Positions 49,979 to 58,927 are shown, counted from the stretch's first letter. The stretch is DNA of 64,000 nucleotides from Ruminococcus sp. (GCF_017464355.1 NZ_JAFUAG010000014.1:1-64000), one strand, 5' to 3'. The notes: generated by a model from the sequence alone, not told the origin. Made by a program: numbers and translations.

Positions 49979-50251
49979 ATGTTACAGAATACTGTTGTTG
50001 TTCAGAATCAGGTAGGCCTGCACGCACGTCCTGCAACTTTCTTCATTCAGAAGGCTAATGAGTTCAAGTCCTCTATCTGGATAGAGAAGGAAGACAGAAG
50101 AGTAAATGCAAAGAGCCTGCTGGGTATCCTCTCACTGGGTATCGTTGGCGGCACCACTATCAAGATCATCGCTGACGGCGCTGACGAGGAAGAGGCTGTT
50201 AAGGGTCTGGTTGACCTGGTAGACAGCGGCTTTGCTGAGGACGCAAGATAA
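49979..50251 (+). CDS. ptsH: HPr-family phosphocarrier protein
   Basis: A 90-residue HPr. The phosphoacceptor His15 lies in QVGLHARPAT and the regulatory Ser46 in AKSLLGILSLGI, both in the usual context, so it can serve both phosphotransfer and HPr kinase control of CcpA. Crh-like proteins lack His15, so this is HPr rather than Crh. No EI or EII genes adjoin it. In Ruminococcus relatives, which may have few PTS transporters, a mainly regulatory use through Ser46 is possible but not shown here. It is a single-gene transcript with promoter and terminator. Confidence 0.93.
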   Translation: MLQNTVVVQNQVGLHARPATFFIQKANEFKSSIWIEKEDRRVNAKSLLGILSLGIVGGTTIKIIADGADEEEAVKGLVDLVDSGFAEDAR

Positions 50252-50273
50252 TAATAGCTTAGTGGATAAAGTG

Positions 50274-50301
50274 ACAGGCTGTTCCTTCGGGAACGGTCTG
50301 T
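50274..50301 (+). terminator. Terminator of the HPr gene
   Basis: A 12-bp stem (ACAGGCTGTTCC with GGAACGGTCTGT, TTCG loop), then TTTTGTTTTT. Confidence 0.9.
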
Positions 50302-50310
50302 TTTGTTTTT

Positions 50311-50581
50311 ACGGCGCAGGGAAGTTCCGGGGGGCTTTTCACATAATGCTCAAAAACAAATAAGCAAAATGTTCAAAGGTTACAAAACAATTACCTGCCC
50401 ATAGAATTTCATTGGTCGTTTTTGTGGATATTAAACAATAAACCTTTTAATTTTACATTGTGTTCACACATTAAAGAGGAAAATATGTTACAATTTGTAA
50501 CATATCAGGGCATAAAGGATAGCGCCCTGAGGTTCGGTAAAAAGTTTTTTTGGAAAATCCGCACTTTTTACTATAAAACAC
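50311..50581. other. Gene-less AT-rich stretch before the CdaR-like gene
   Basis: No convincing gene. A 63-codon ORF here (50422-50613) has no ribosome site and odd composition. A hairpin TCAGGGC ... GCGCCCTGA lies at about 50504-50525. With the leader of the next gene the gap totals about 436 bp. Confidence 0.4.
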
Positions 50582-50610
50582 TTGCAAAATTCTTTGTTTT
50601 TTGTTATAAT
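50582..50610 (+). promoter_or_regulatory. Promoter for the CdaR-like regulator
   Basis: TTGCAA (50582-50587), 17-bp spacer, TATAAT (50605-50610). Confidence 0.82.
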
Positions 50611-50687
50611 TAATGTAAGCGAATGTTTTGCCGTCAAGAAGGGCAAAACTACTGTGAGAATAAATTGCAAGTAGAGGGGATCAAATT

Positions 50688-51773
50688 ATGTCAAACAGAT
50701 TATTTCAAAGCGTTGTTCATCAGATGCGAGACACTATCGATTGCGTGATCGGCGTCATCGACGAAACTGCGACCATAATCGCCTGCTCTGAGCTGGCACA
50801 GGTCGGCACGACCAATGAGTTCGTATCTCTCGATCTGGGAGACTCCCATGATATCTTCGTGCGCGACGGCTATACCTATAAGCCTTTCGGCGCCCACATG
50901 AAGCCTGACTATGCAGTGTTCGTTGAGGGCACTGATGAGGTGGCTGCAAAGTATGCCAGCATACTGGCTATAACTCTGTCCAGTATCAAGCAGTACTATG
51001 ATGAGAAGTACGATCGCAACAACTTCATCAAGAATGTCGTTCTGGATAACGTGCTGCCCGGTGACGTTCACGTCAAGGCGAGGGAGCTGCATTTCAGCTC
51101 TGACATCTCCAGAGTCGTTCTGCTCATAAGGATAGTATCTTCCAATGACGTTTCCGCTTACGACGTTATACAGAACCTGTTCCCCGATAAGAACAAGGAT
51201 TTCGTGTTCAATATCACTGAGAGCGATATCGTGCTGGTAAAGGAAGTTGCTGCAGGCGTTGAGACCAAGGATCTCGAAAAGCTGGCAAGAAGCATATCCG
51301 ATACTCTGTCCAGCGAGTTCTATACCAGGGTAAACGTTGGTATAGGTACTGTTATCGAGGGTGTCAGGGATCTGGCTAAGTCTTTCAAGGAGGCTCAGGT
51401 GTCTCTTGAAGTCGGCAAGGTCTTCGATACTGACAAGAATATCGTTTCCTATGACGACCTGGGTATCGCAAGGCTGATTTATCATCTGCCTACTACCCTG
51501 TGCGAGACTTTCCTGAAGGAAGTCTTCAAGAAGGGCTCCATAGATTCTCTGGATCACGAAACACTGTTCACTATACAGAAGTTCTTTGAGAACAACCTGA
51601 ACGTTTCTGAGACATCGAGAAAACTGTTCGTACACAGAAATACTCTGGTGTACAGACTTGAAAAGATCAAAAAGCTCACGGGTCTTGACCTGAGAGAGTT
51701 TGACCATGCGATCATCTTCAAGATCGCTCTGATGGTAAAGAAGTATCTTTCCGCCAATCCGGTCAAATTCTGA
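50688..51773 (+). CDS. CdaR/PucR-type transcriptional regulator
   Basis: A 361-residue regulator. The N-terminal about 130 residues look like a small sensor domain (DTIDCVIGVIDETATIIACSE). A middle GGDEF-like fold of the CdaR type follows (about 140-280, VNVGIGTVIEGVRDLAKSFKEAQ). The C-terminal PucR helix-turn-helix has NLNVSETSRKLFVHRNTLVYRLEKI and ends at about residue 350. Relatives respond to sugar diacids or other metabolites. It lies directly upstream of ftsEX, with 57 bp between, but no functional tie is known. AGAGGGG lies before the ATG. Confidence 0.85.
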   Translation: MSNRLFQSVVHQMRDTIDCVIGVIDETATIIACSELAQVGTTNEFVSLDLGDSHDIFVRDGYTYKPFGAHMKPDYAVFVEGTDEVAAKYASILAITLSSIKQYYDEKYDRNNFIKNVVLDNVLPGDVHVKARELHFSSDISRVVLLIRIVSSNDVSAYDVIQNLFPDKNKDFVFNITESDIVLVKEVAAGVETKDLEKLARSISDTLSSEFYTRVNVGIGTVIEGVRDLAKSFKEAQVSLEVGKVFDTDKNIVSYDDLGIARLIYHLPTTLCETFLKEVFKKGSIDSLDHETLFTIQKFFENNLNVSETSRKLFVHRNTLVYRLEKIKKLTGLDLREFDHAIIFKIALMVKKYLSANPVKF

Positions 51774-51830
51774 GGAAAAGCCTATGAGCAGCGGACGCCT
51801 GCGTCCGTAAACTTTAAGGCGGTGTAAATT

Positions 51831-52520
51831 TTGGTAGAGTTTCAGGACGTGTCCGTCACCTATAATTCAAGCGGTGTGGACGCGCTAAACAAAGTCAATC
51901 TTAAGATCAATGACGGCGACTTCGCGTTCGTTGTCGGCCCCTCGGGTGCGGGCAAATCCACCCTCATCAAGCTGGTACTGAAAGAGATAGACGCGACCAG
52001 CGGTACAGTCCTGGTAAACGGCTTCAACCTCAGAAAGCTGAGGAGGAGCAAGGTGCCTGCGCTGAGAAGAACTATCGGCGTGGTGTTCCAGGATTTCAGA
52101 CTTATACCCACAATGACGGTGTATGAGAACGTGGCTTTCGTGCTGCGTGTTATAGATGCTCCCGCAAAGTATATCAGGAGCAGAGTACCCTATGTTATCA
52201 GCCTTGTAGGGCTTTCTGACAAGGCAAAGTGTTACCCCACCGAGCTTTCGGGCGGTGAGCAGCAGCGTGTGGCGCTGGCGAGGGCTCTTGTCAATGACCC
52301 CAAGCTGATAATCGCGGACGAGCCTACGGGTAATATCGACCCCGCACTTTCCTATGAGATAGTTGAACTGCTCAAGGGTATAAATGAGTGCGGCACGACC
52401 ATACTCATGGTCACTCATGAGCATGACCTGGTGCGCTATTTCGGCGGACGTATAATCAATATCAATAAGGGTAGTATTGATTTCGACGAGGTAGTAGGAG
52501 GTGCGCAGAGTGAAAGTTAG
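51831..52520 (+). CDS. ftsE: Cell-division ABC ATPase FtsE
   Basis: A 229-residue ABC ATPase of the FtsEX complex, which couples ATP use to activation of cell-wall hydrolases at the septum. Walker [13 protein letters not shown] is at about residue 36, the Q-loop [21 protein letters not shown] follows, then signature [15 protein letters not shown] and Walker [14 protein letters not shown]. The start is TTG (51831) with AAGGCGG 8 bp upstream; no ATG fits before [10 protein letters not shown]. It overlaps ftsX by 11 bp. Confidence 0.95.
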   Translation: MVEFQDVSVTYNSSGVDALNKVNLKINDGDFAFVVGPSGAGKSTLIKLVLKEIDATSGTVLVNGFNLRKLRRSKVPALRRTIGVVFQDFRLIPTMTVYENVAFVLRVIDAPAKYIRSRVPYVISLVGLSDKAKCYPTELSGGEQQRVALARALVNDPKLIIADEPTGNIDPALSYEIVELLKGINECGTTILMVTHEHDLVRYFGGRIININKGSIDFDEVVGGAQSES

Positions 52521-53415
52521 CAGCTTCCGTTACCTGGTACATCAGGGCGTTTCAGGCATCTGGAAAAACAGGATGATGACCTTCGCCTCCTTCTGCATAC
52601 TGCTGGTAAGTCTGCTCATGGTAGGTATCGCAAGCCTTACGGCTATCAACCTTACCAGGATAATCAGCGGCATCGAGGATAAGAGTGAGGTCGTGGTCGT
52701 TATAAACGACAACGCTGATAAGGAGAACGAAAAGCAGCTCAAGGAGCAGCTGGCAGCTATCCCGAACATCAATTCGATAGAGCTTTACAGCAAGGAAGAA
52801 GCCTGGAACGGTATGCTCGACAGCATGACCGAGGAGGAAAGGGCGTTCTTCAAGTACGCTGACGAGAACCCTCTGCCTGATACTTACAGACTTACTGTAA
52901 AGGATATTGAGCTGATGAGCGAAACTACCGCGCAGATCGAAACTCTGGATTTCGTTGATTCGACCCAGTCCCCTACGACCTTTGCGGACGTTCTTATCAG
53001 TATCAGGAGGATATTCACCATAATCGCCACAGCAGTTGTGGCTGCCCTTGTGGTGGTGAGCCTCGTTATCATCTCGAATACTACGAGAGCCAGCGTTTTC
53101 GCAAGACGTAAAGAGATCAATATCATGAAATACGTCGGCGCGACCAACGCATTTATCAGGATACCGTTCTTCGTTGAGGGCATGATCGTGGGCATAGTTG
53201 CCGCCATAGGCGCACTGCTCATGACTAAGTTCGCTTACGAAGGTGTGTATAATATCTTCAATGATGACTCGGCTATCTGGGTCGTTATGGGAATGAAGAA
53301 GCTCTATTCCTTCAAGGAACTGCTGTTCCCCGTGAGCGTATCATATCTTGCAGCAGGCGCTGTTATCGGCGCGTTGGGCACTTCGATAAGTACAGGCAAG
53401 CACCTTAAGGTGTAA
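52510..53415 (+). CDS. ftsX: Cell-division membrane protein FtsX
   Basis: A 301-residue permease-like partner of FtsE. It has one membrane helix near 22-44, an extracellular domain (about 55-165), and three further helices, the first near IFTIIATAVVAALVVVSLVII. ARRKEINIMKYVGATNAFIRIPFFVEGM is the typical coupling motif after the second helix. The GTG at 52510 is chosen because AGGAGG is 8 bp upstream; a GTG 9 bp earlier overlaps that site. A terminator and then two M23 hydrolase genes follow, which are the likely targets of FtsEX. Confidence 0.95.
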   Translation: MKVSSFRYLVHQGVSGIWKNRMMTFASFCILLVSLLMVGIASLTAINLTRIISGIEDKSEVVVVINDNADKENEKQLKEQLAAIPNINSIELYSKEEAWNGMLDSMTEEERAFFKYADENPLPDTYRLTVKDIELMSETTAQIETLDFVDSTQSPTTFADVLISIRRIFTIIATAVVAALVVVSLVIISNTTRASVFARRKEINIMKYVGATNAFIRIPFFVEGMIVGIVAAIGALLMTKFAYEGVYNIFNDDSAIWVVMGMKKLYSFKELLFPVSVSYLAAGAVIGALGTSISTGKHLKV

Positions 53416-53436
53416 GCATGATAATTTTGACAACAT

Positions 53437-53471
53437 ATGGCAGGGGACGGGGGACACACGTTTCCTGCCAT
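53437..53471 (+). terminator. Terminator after ftsX
   Basis: ATGGCAGG pairs with CCTGCCAT, then TTTGTGTTT. The next gene has a possible TATAAT at 53519-53524 without a clear -35. Confidence 0.7.
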
Positions 53472-53561
53472 TTTGTGTTTAACAGGCAAAACTGACAAAT
53501 TGTGTAAAAATGCTGCGGTATAATATATACAGAGAGCCGCAGTCTGACGGAGGAATTCTTA

Positions 53562-55157
53562 ATGAATAAACTGACAGGCTTTAAGAAGCTCGTCGCGTGT
53601 ACCGCGGCGGTGCTTATCTGTGCGTCTGCTTTTTCGGGCGCGGACAGCTTTGTTATGAAAGCAGATGTTGCAAATGCAGCCAGTAAAGAGCTGAAAGAAA
53701 ACAAGCAAAATATAACCGATACACAGGCAAGCATCGAAGAGCTTATCGCCAAGCAGGAAGAACTTGATAAAAAAATAGCCGAGACCAAGGACGATATCTC
53801 CGCTGAGGAGGAAAACAAGGCGGCTATCGAGGAGCAGATAATCACTGTTCAGAAGACTGTAATGTCCCTGACAGATGTCATCTCTCAGACTAACGACGAG
53901 ATAAAGGCTCTTGAAGCTTCTATCGCCGAAAAGGAAGTGCAGGTAGAGGAAAAGCACGAGCAGATAGTCGAAGGCGTAGGCGAATTCAAGGAAAGACTGA
54001 AAGCGATGTACGTCGCAGGCAACAATACATATTCAGATATCATCATCGGTTCTTCCGACTTCTATGATATGCTCATGAAAGTCGAGCTGGTCAAAAGGGT
54101 GGCTGAGCACGATGATAATATGATAGACAGCCTTATCGAACTGAAGGATCAGTACGAGGCTGATGAGGCTGAGCTCAATGCCGAAAAGGCTGAGCTTGAA
54201 GTAAAGCAGGAAGATCTTGAGACCAAGAAACAGGCTCATGAGAACCAGAGGGACAAGCTGCAGATGCTGTTTGAAGAAAGCGAGATCGCTCTGGACGACA
54301 TGAATGCCAATAAGGAGATCTACGAGAACAACCTGGCCATGATCGAGCAGAACAAGAAAGAGTTTGAAAAGGAACTGGACGCTCTGTTTGAAGAGAGAAT
54401 GGCCATACAGGCAGAGGAAAAGAGGAAAGCTGACGAGGAGAAGGCTCGTCAGGAAGAATTACGCAGACAGGAAGAAGAACGTAAACGTCAGGAAGAGGAA
54501 AAACAAAGACAGGAAGAAGCCGAGAGGGCAAGACAGGAAGCTGAAAAGGCAAATCAGGCAGCTGCTGAAAGTCAGTCGGACAGCAGCTCTGATAACAGCA
54601 GCAGTACCGACAGCAGCAGCATAGATACTTCGGAGAGCATAGCTTCCGAGGTGACTGAGAACCTGTCAGACACCCCCTCCGATAACCTGAGCAAGAATGC
54701 CCAGAACGGCTATCAGGAGATATCCAGGTTCACCTGGCCCGTACCCGGTCATTACCATGTCTCCTACGGCTTCGGCTACAGAAATGCAGGTGTGCTGACG
54801 GGCAACCACGGCGGTATCGACATCTACGACGCCAACATCTACAATGCAGAGATAGTTGCGGCTGACGCAGGTACTGTCATAAGGGTGGAGAACTATTGTA
54901 CCCATGACTTCGGCAAGAACTACGACTGCGGCTGCGGCGGCGGTTACGGCAGATACTGCATCATCGATCATGGTGACGGTGTATGGACAGTTTACGGCCA
55001 CGCAAACAATATCGTTGTATCCACAAACCAGTACGTTGAAAAGGGTCAGGTCCTTGGCTATGTTGGCTCTACAGGCCATTCCACAGGCCCCCACACCCAC
55101 TTCGAGGTACAGATCAACAGAGTAAAGCAGGACCCCGCTAACTACCTTTCATACTAA
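53562..55157 (+). CDS. Coiled-coil M23 peptidoglycan hydrolase (EnvC/PcsB-like), first copy
   Basis: A 531-residue secreted protein. A signal peptide (to about residue 40) precedes a long coiled coil (about 45-335) containing a central hinge (VGEFKERLKAMYVAGNNTY, SDIIIGSSDFYDMLMKVEL). A charged RQEEERKRQEEEKQRQ stretch and a Ser-rich linker (SQSDSSSDNSSS) follow. The C-terminal LytM/M23 domain keeps the zinc ligands: H and D in NHGGIDIYD, and HTHFE in GPHTHFEV. A Cys-rich insert (CTHDFGKNYDCGCGGGYGRYC) is unusual in the domain. By position after ftsEX it is the probable FtsEX-activated septal hydrolase. Confidence 0.9.
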   Translation: MNKLTGFKKLVACTAAVLICASAFSGADSFVMKADVANAASKELKENKQNITDTQASIEELIAKQEELDKKIAETKDDISAEEENKAAIEEQIITVQKTVMSLTDVISQTNDEIKALEASIAEKEVQVEEKHEQIVEGVGEFKERLKAMYVAGNNTYSDIIIGSSDFYDMLMKVELVKRVAEHDDNMIDSLIELKDQYEADEAELNAEKAELEVKQEDLETKKQAHENQRDKLQMLFEESEIALDDMNANKEIYENNLAMIEQNKKEFEKELDALFEERMAIQAEEKRKADEEKARQEELRRQEEERKRQEEEKQRQEEAERARQEAEKANQAAAESQSDSSSDNSSSTDSSSIDTSESIASEVTENLSDTPSDNLSKNAQNGYQEISRFTWPVPGHYHVSYGFGYRNAGVLTGNHGGIDIYDANIYNAEIVAADAGTVIRVENYCTHDFGKNYDCGCGGGYGRYCIIDHGDGVWTVYGHANNIVVSTNQYVEKGQVLGYVGSTGHSTGPHTHFEVQINRVKQDPANYLSY

Positions 55158-55212
55158 CTACGTTTCATTTTCCTGATAGTTCTTTTCTTCGCTTCCCGTA
55201 AAGGAGAGTATG

Positions 55213-57009
55213 ATGAATAAGCGCAAAGGCTTTTTTAAGATCATGTCAATGGCTGCGGCACTGTGTGTGACTTTCACAGTGGCAGGCAGCACCATTGAAG
55301 CCACAAAGGCTGACGCATATTATGACGGCAGCGATTACAGCGGCTATGACTACGGCGGCTATGGCACCGATTACGGCTATGGCTATGACAGCGGCTATGG
55401 CTACGACAGCGGTTATGGTTACGACAGCGGCTACGGCTATGACGGAGGCTATGGCTATGACAGCGGCTACGACGACGGAAGCTATGACTATAACTCAGGC
55501 TGGACAGACCCCAACGCGGGCTGGACAGACCCCAACGCAGGCTATGACAGCCAGACGGGCTGGACGGACCCAAATGCTGCGGCACAGACCGATGACAGCA
55601 CGGCTGACAGCGAGAACGGTACTTCCGCCGATGATGTCTACGAGCCGCTGACCGTCACGGATATATCAGGCTATGCCGAAGCACTCAGGGATATCATCGG
55701 CAAGCAGTCGGAGCTCAAGGTGGAGATATCCGATGCGGACACCGCTATCCGTGAGGAAGAAAAAATGCTCAAAAGCATAAAGAAGCGCACCGAAGAGCTG
55801 GATAACGAGCTTTATATACTCAACTGCTCCATGTCCATGCTGGAAGTAAGGGTGGGCAGCAACAAACGTGAGCTTGACAGGATAAACGAGCAGATAGAGG
55901 ACGGCACCGAGCGCCTGAAAAAGCGCCTGAGAGCCATGTATCTCTCAGGCTCCGATTCCTATACCACCGTGCTGCTTGAGTCGGACAGCTTCTATGATGT
56001 GCTTATGCGCATGGAGCTGATAAAGCGTGTGGCCGAGCATGATGACAATATCATAGATGAGCTTTACGGGCTGCAGGAAAAGGTCGAGGTAAAGCAGGCT
56101 GACCTTGATGCACAGCAGGCTGAGCTTGATAAGCAGTATGCCCTCTTTGATACAAAAAAGGCAAAGCTGGATGAGATATATAATTCCTCCGCCCAGGCTA
56201 GGACGCTGCTGGAGGAAAAGCAGAAAAAGCTGAAGGAGCAGGAGGCTCAGTTCAAGCTTGAAAAGATGAAGGCAGCCGAGGAACTCAGCGGTCTGCTGAA
56301 ACAGCCCTCGGGTACCACCTCCTTCGATGAAGAGGTCGCAGCCACCATGGTGCTGGCCGATGAAAGGCTGGAGGAGCTGCATGAAGAGATACGCGAGCGT
56401 ATCAAAAATGACGAAGAACTGGGCGAGGACGAGCCGACCTATACCTTTGCATGGCCCGTGCCCCTCTGCTATACGATAAACTCAGGCGTGGGCGCCCGCT
56501 GGGGCACCTACCACAAGGGCATAGATATCGGCGGCGAACACGGCTATCCTATCCATGCCAGCGAAACAGGTACGGTCGTAAAGATCAATACCTCCTGCGT
56601 GCATGACTACGGCAAGTATGAGAGCTGCGGCTGCGGCGATGGCTACGGAAACTACGTCATCATCGACCACGGCAATGATTTCATTACGCTGTACGGCCAC
56701 ATGACCCAGGTGCTGGTGGAGGTCGGCGACCAGGTAAAGCAGGGCGATGTCATCGGCCTTATGGGCTCAACAGGCTTCTCCACAGGCGACCACCTGCATT
56801 TCGAGATACGCTATCAGGGCTATGTGCTCAACCCCACCTACTATGTTGACCTGACTATCAACACCGAGGAAGGCGACGAAGCATCGCGCTTCAGGGACAG
56901 GGATGATAACGAGCCTGACAGGGAACTGACGGTTGTTGAACGTGAGCCTGAAAATGCCGACAGCACCGTGACCCTTGAAACGGAGAACGACAGCTCGGGC
57001 AGTTCATGA
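55213..57009 (+). CDS. Coiled-coil M23 hydrolase, second copy, with Tyr-Gly repeats
   Basis: A 598-residue paralogue of the preceding gene. After the signal peptide there is a low-complexity region (about 35-95) of GYGYDSGYGYDSG repeats and three GWTDPNAG units, absent from the first copy. The coiled coil (about 150-390) contains the same hinge (RLKKRLRAMYLSGSDSY, LESDSFYDVLMRMEL). The M23 domain has KGIDIGGEHG (His, Asp ligands), the same Cys-rich insert (CVHDYGKYESCGCGDGYGN) and GDHLHFEIRY. A charged tail follows. The tyrosine-rich repeats could hold the protein in the wall or at the surface. The ATG at 55213 has AGGAGAG upstream. Confidence 0.9.
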   Translation: MNKRKGFFKIMSMAAALCVTFTVAGSTIEATKADAYYDGSDYSGYDYGGYGTDYGYGYDSGYGYDSGYGYDSGYGYDGGYGYDSGYDDGSYDYNSGWTDPNAGWTDPNAGYDSQTGWTDPNAAAQTDDSTADSENGTSADDVYEPLTVTDISGYAEALRDIIGKQSELKVEISDADTAIREEEKMLKSIKKRTEELDNELYILNCSMSMLEVRVGSNKRELDRINEQIEDGTERLKKRLRAMYLSGSDSYTTVLLESDSFYDVLMRMELIKRVAEHDDNIIDELYGLQEKVEVKQADLDAQQAELDKQYALFDTKKAKLDEIYNSSAQARTLLEEKQKKLKEQEAQFKLEKMKAAEELSGLLKQPSGTTSFDEEVAATMVLADERLEELHEEIRERIKNDEELGEDEPTYTFAWPVPLCYTINSGVGARWGTYHKGIDIGGEHGYPIHASETGTVVKINTSCVHDYGKYESCGCGDGYGNYVIIDHGNDFITLYGHMTQVLVEVGDQVKQGDVIGLMGSTGFSTGDHLHFEIRYQGYVLNPTYYVDLTINTEEGDEASRFRDRDDNEPDRELTVVEREPENADSTVTLETENDSSGSS

Positions 57010-57021
57010 TCTTGATATATG

Positions 57022-57043
57022 AGGGAGCAGGCAGCTGCTCCCT
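57022..57043 (+). terminator. Terminator of the second M23 gene
   Basis: AGGGAGCA pairs with TGCTCCCT, then TTTTTGTT. Confidence 0.9.
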
Positions 57044-57069
57044 TTTTGTTATGCGGGAAAAGCCAAGGG

Positions 57070-57098
57070 TTGACTTAGCCCTCGGAATATGTTATAAT
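57070..57098 (+). promoter_or_regulatory. Promoter for ilvB
   Basis: TTGACT (57070-57075), 17-bp spacer, TATAAT (57093-57098). The leader to ilvB is about 170 nt and contains repeat copy C. No T-box core or leader peptide rich in Leu/Val/Ile was seen. Confidence 0.85.
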
Positions 57099-57152
57099 TA
57101 TATAAATTTTTACCTGTGAGGAAAATGCTTTCTGCGGTAAAGAAAAATAGGA

Positions 57153-57250
57153 TCCCAGTTTGGTCGTGTATTGTTTCCCCCGCCGAAGGCGGGGGAAACA
57201 ATACTAAAAAAGCCATTCTGTATCATTAGCAATACACTTCAAAATTGGGA
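57153..57250 (-). repeat. Dispersed palindromic repeat, copy C (98 bp)
   Basis: Near-identical to copy A: TCCCAGTTTGG ... AAAATTGGGA ends on the plus strand, the GC-rich hairpin (TTTCCCCCGCC / GGCGGGGGAAA) with GTATTG/CAATAC flanks, and AGCCATTCTG plus GTATC-ATTAGC-AATAC. It fills most of the ilvB leader, ending 29 bp before the start codon, and in the transcript it reads antisense to copies A and B. Confidence 0.85.
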
Positions 57251-57279
57251 AAAAATAGAAAATAAGGAGGTAGTATCAT

Positions 57280-58917
57280 ATGAAAATGACAGTTAGTCAG
57301 GCTATGGTCGAATGCTTGAAGGCGGAGGGGATCAAGGTCGTCTACGGCTACCCGGGCGCAGCTATCTGCCCTTTTTACGATGCCCTGCTTGACGCTGAAA
57401 AGGACATTAAACACGTACTTGTAAGACATGAGGCGAACGGCGGCCACGCTGCCAGCGGCTATGCCCGTATCTCGGGAAAGCCTGCGGTGTGCATAGCCAC
57501 CTCGGGCCCCGGGGCGGTAAATCTCATAACCGCTATCGCTACGGCCTACGCCGATTCTATACCGATAGTCTGCATAACGGGTCAGGTCAATACCGACCAG
57601 ATCGGTTCAGATGTTTTTCAGGAGGCTGACGTAACAGGGGCGGCTGAGCCCTTTGTGAAGCACAGCTACCTGCTCAAGGACCCCGCTGATGTGGGCAGGG
57701 TCTTCAAGGAAGCTTTCTATATAGCAGGCAGCGGCAGACCCGGCCCTGTGCTGATAGATGTGCCTATGGACGTCCAGAAGATGACAGTGGATCTCAAATA
57801 TCCCAAGACCTGCGAGATACGCAGCTATAAGCCCACAGGCAAGGGCAATGCTTTGCAGGTAAAGCGTGTTACCGAGGCTCTGCGTTCGGCGGAAAAGCCC
57901 CTTATCTGCATAGGCGGCGGTGTGTTCGCCTCAAATGCCCAGGCAGAGGTAGTAGCGCTTTCCGAAAAGCTGAATATCCCCGTTATCACCACCATGATGG
58001 GCATTTCCGTCTTCTCTGATGACAACCCCCTGTTCGTGGGCATGATAGGCACCCACGGCACACCCATAGCCAACTATGCGGTCAATGCCTGCGATACCCT
58101 GTTCCTCGTAGGTGCAAGGGTGGGGGACAGAGCTGTCAAAACTCCTCTGGCACTGGAAAAGACTACCAAGATACTCCATATAGATATCGACCCCGCCGAG
58201 ATAGGCAAAAATATCGGCGCCGACCTGCCCCTGGTAGGTGACGCAAAGCTGGTGCTGCAGCAGATGCTGGCTTATATCGAAAAGCACCCCGAGGGTACTG
58301 CCGACCACGCTGAATGGCTCTCGCAGATAGCTGAGAACCGCAAGCCCGTCAAGTTTGCAAAGGTGCCCAGAGGTACCGTGAACCCCAAGGAGTTTTTGCA
58401 GAAGCTGGCCGAGCGTATGCCCGCTGATGTAAATATCTGCGCCGATGTTGGCCAGAACCAGATCTGGACCAGCAGATACTATTTCAAGCGCGGGGGACGT
58501 TTCCTGACCTCAGGCGGCATGGGTACCATGGGCTATTCGCTGCCCTGTGCTATAGGCGCCCGCATGGCCGATGAAACCAGACCCACTATCGCCATATGCG
58601 GCGATGGCGGCTTCCAGATGAATATGATGGAGCTGGCCACCGCTGTGCAGTATGGGGTGGATATAAAGGTCATCGTGTTCACCAACACCCGCCTGGGCAT
58701 GGTCCGTGAACTTCAGACCAAGGGCTACAACGACAGACAGATAGCTGTCTTCCTGGACGGCTCCCCTGATTTCGTAAAGCTGGCCGCCGCCTACGGTATA
58801 CCCGCCGTCCGCGTCAAGGACAGAAAGTCCGCTGATAAGGCCATTGAAATGCTGGCAGAGGAAAAGGGTATGCTGCTGTGCGAGGTAGTAGTCGATAAGG
58901 ATTTCCCGACACTGTAA
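57280..58917 (+). CDS. ilvB: Acetolactate synthase large subunit
   Basis: A 545-residue ThDP enzyme, first step of branched-chain amino acid synthesis. The N-terminal YGYPGAAICPFYDAL, the HEANGGHAASGYARISG region with the catalytic Glu substitute, GPGAVNLITAIATAYADSIP, the FAD-binding middle domain, and the ThDP motif CGDGGFQMNMMELATA with VFTNTRLGMVRELQ are all present. Catabolic ALS lacks the small subunit; here ilvH follows, which favours the biosynthetic type. In the first motif the family usually has Glu in HEQ/HEAN; it is present here. AAGGAGG lies 10 bp before the ATG. Confidence 0.95.
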   Translation: MKMTVSQAMVECLKAEGIKVVYGYPGAAICPFYDALLDAEKDIKHVLVRHEANGGHAASGYARISGKPAVCIATSGPGAVNLITAIATAYADSIPIVCITGQVNTDQIGSDVFQEADVTGAAEPFVKHSYLLKDPADVGRVFKEAFYIAGSGRPGPVLIDVPMDVQKMTVDLKYPKTCEIRSYKPTGKGNALQVKRVTEALRSAEKPLICIGGGVFASNAQAEVVALSEKLNIPVITTMMGISVFSDDNPLFVGMIGTHGTPIANYAVNACDTLFLVGARVGDRAVKTPLALEKTTKILHIDIDPAEIGKNIGADLPLVGDAKLVLQQMLAYIEKHPEGTADHAEWLSQIAENRKPVKFAKVPRGTVNPKEFLQKLAERMPADVNICADVGQNQIWTSRYYFKRGGRFLTSGGMGTMGYSLPCAIGARMADETRPTIAICGDGGFQMNMMELATAVQYGVDIKVIVFTNTRLGMVRELQTKGYNDRQIAVFLDGSPDFVKLAAAYGIPAVRVKDRKSADKAIEMLAEEKGMLLCEVVVDKDFPTL

Positions 58918-58927
58918 GAGGTGGGCT

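Noticed and set aside
50422-50613. 63-codon plus-strand ORF before the CdaR-like gene
   Set aside because: No ribosome site, AT-driven composition, and it covers the promoter of the next gene.
55370-55575. Tandem repeats in the second M23 gene considered as non-coding repeats
   Set aside because: They keep the reading frame and encode GYGYDSG and GWTDPNAG units within a full-length gene.
57099-57279. T-box leader before ilvB
   Set aside because: No T-box antiterminator core (AGGGTGGNACCGCG-like) was seen; the space is filled by repeat copy C. The same search failed before asnB and argS.
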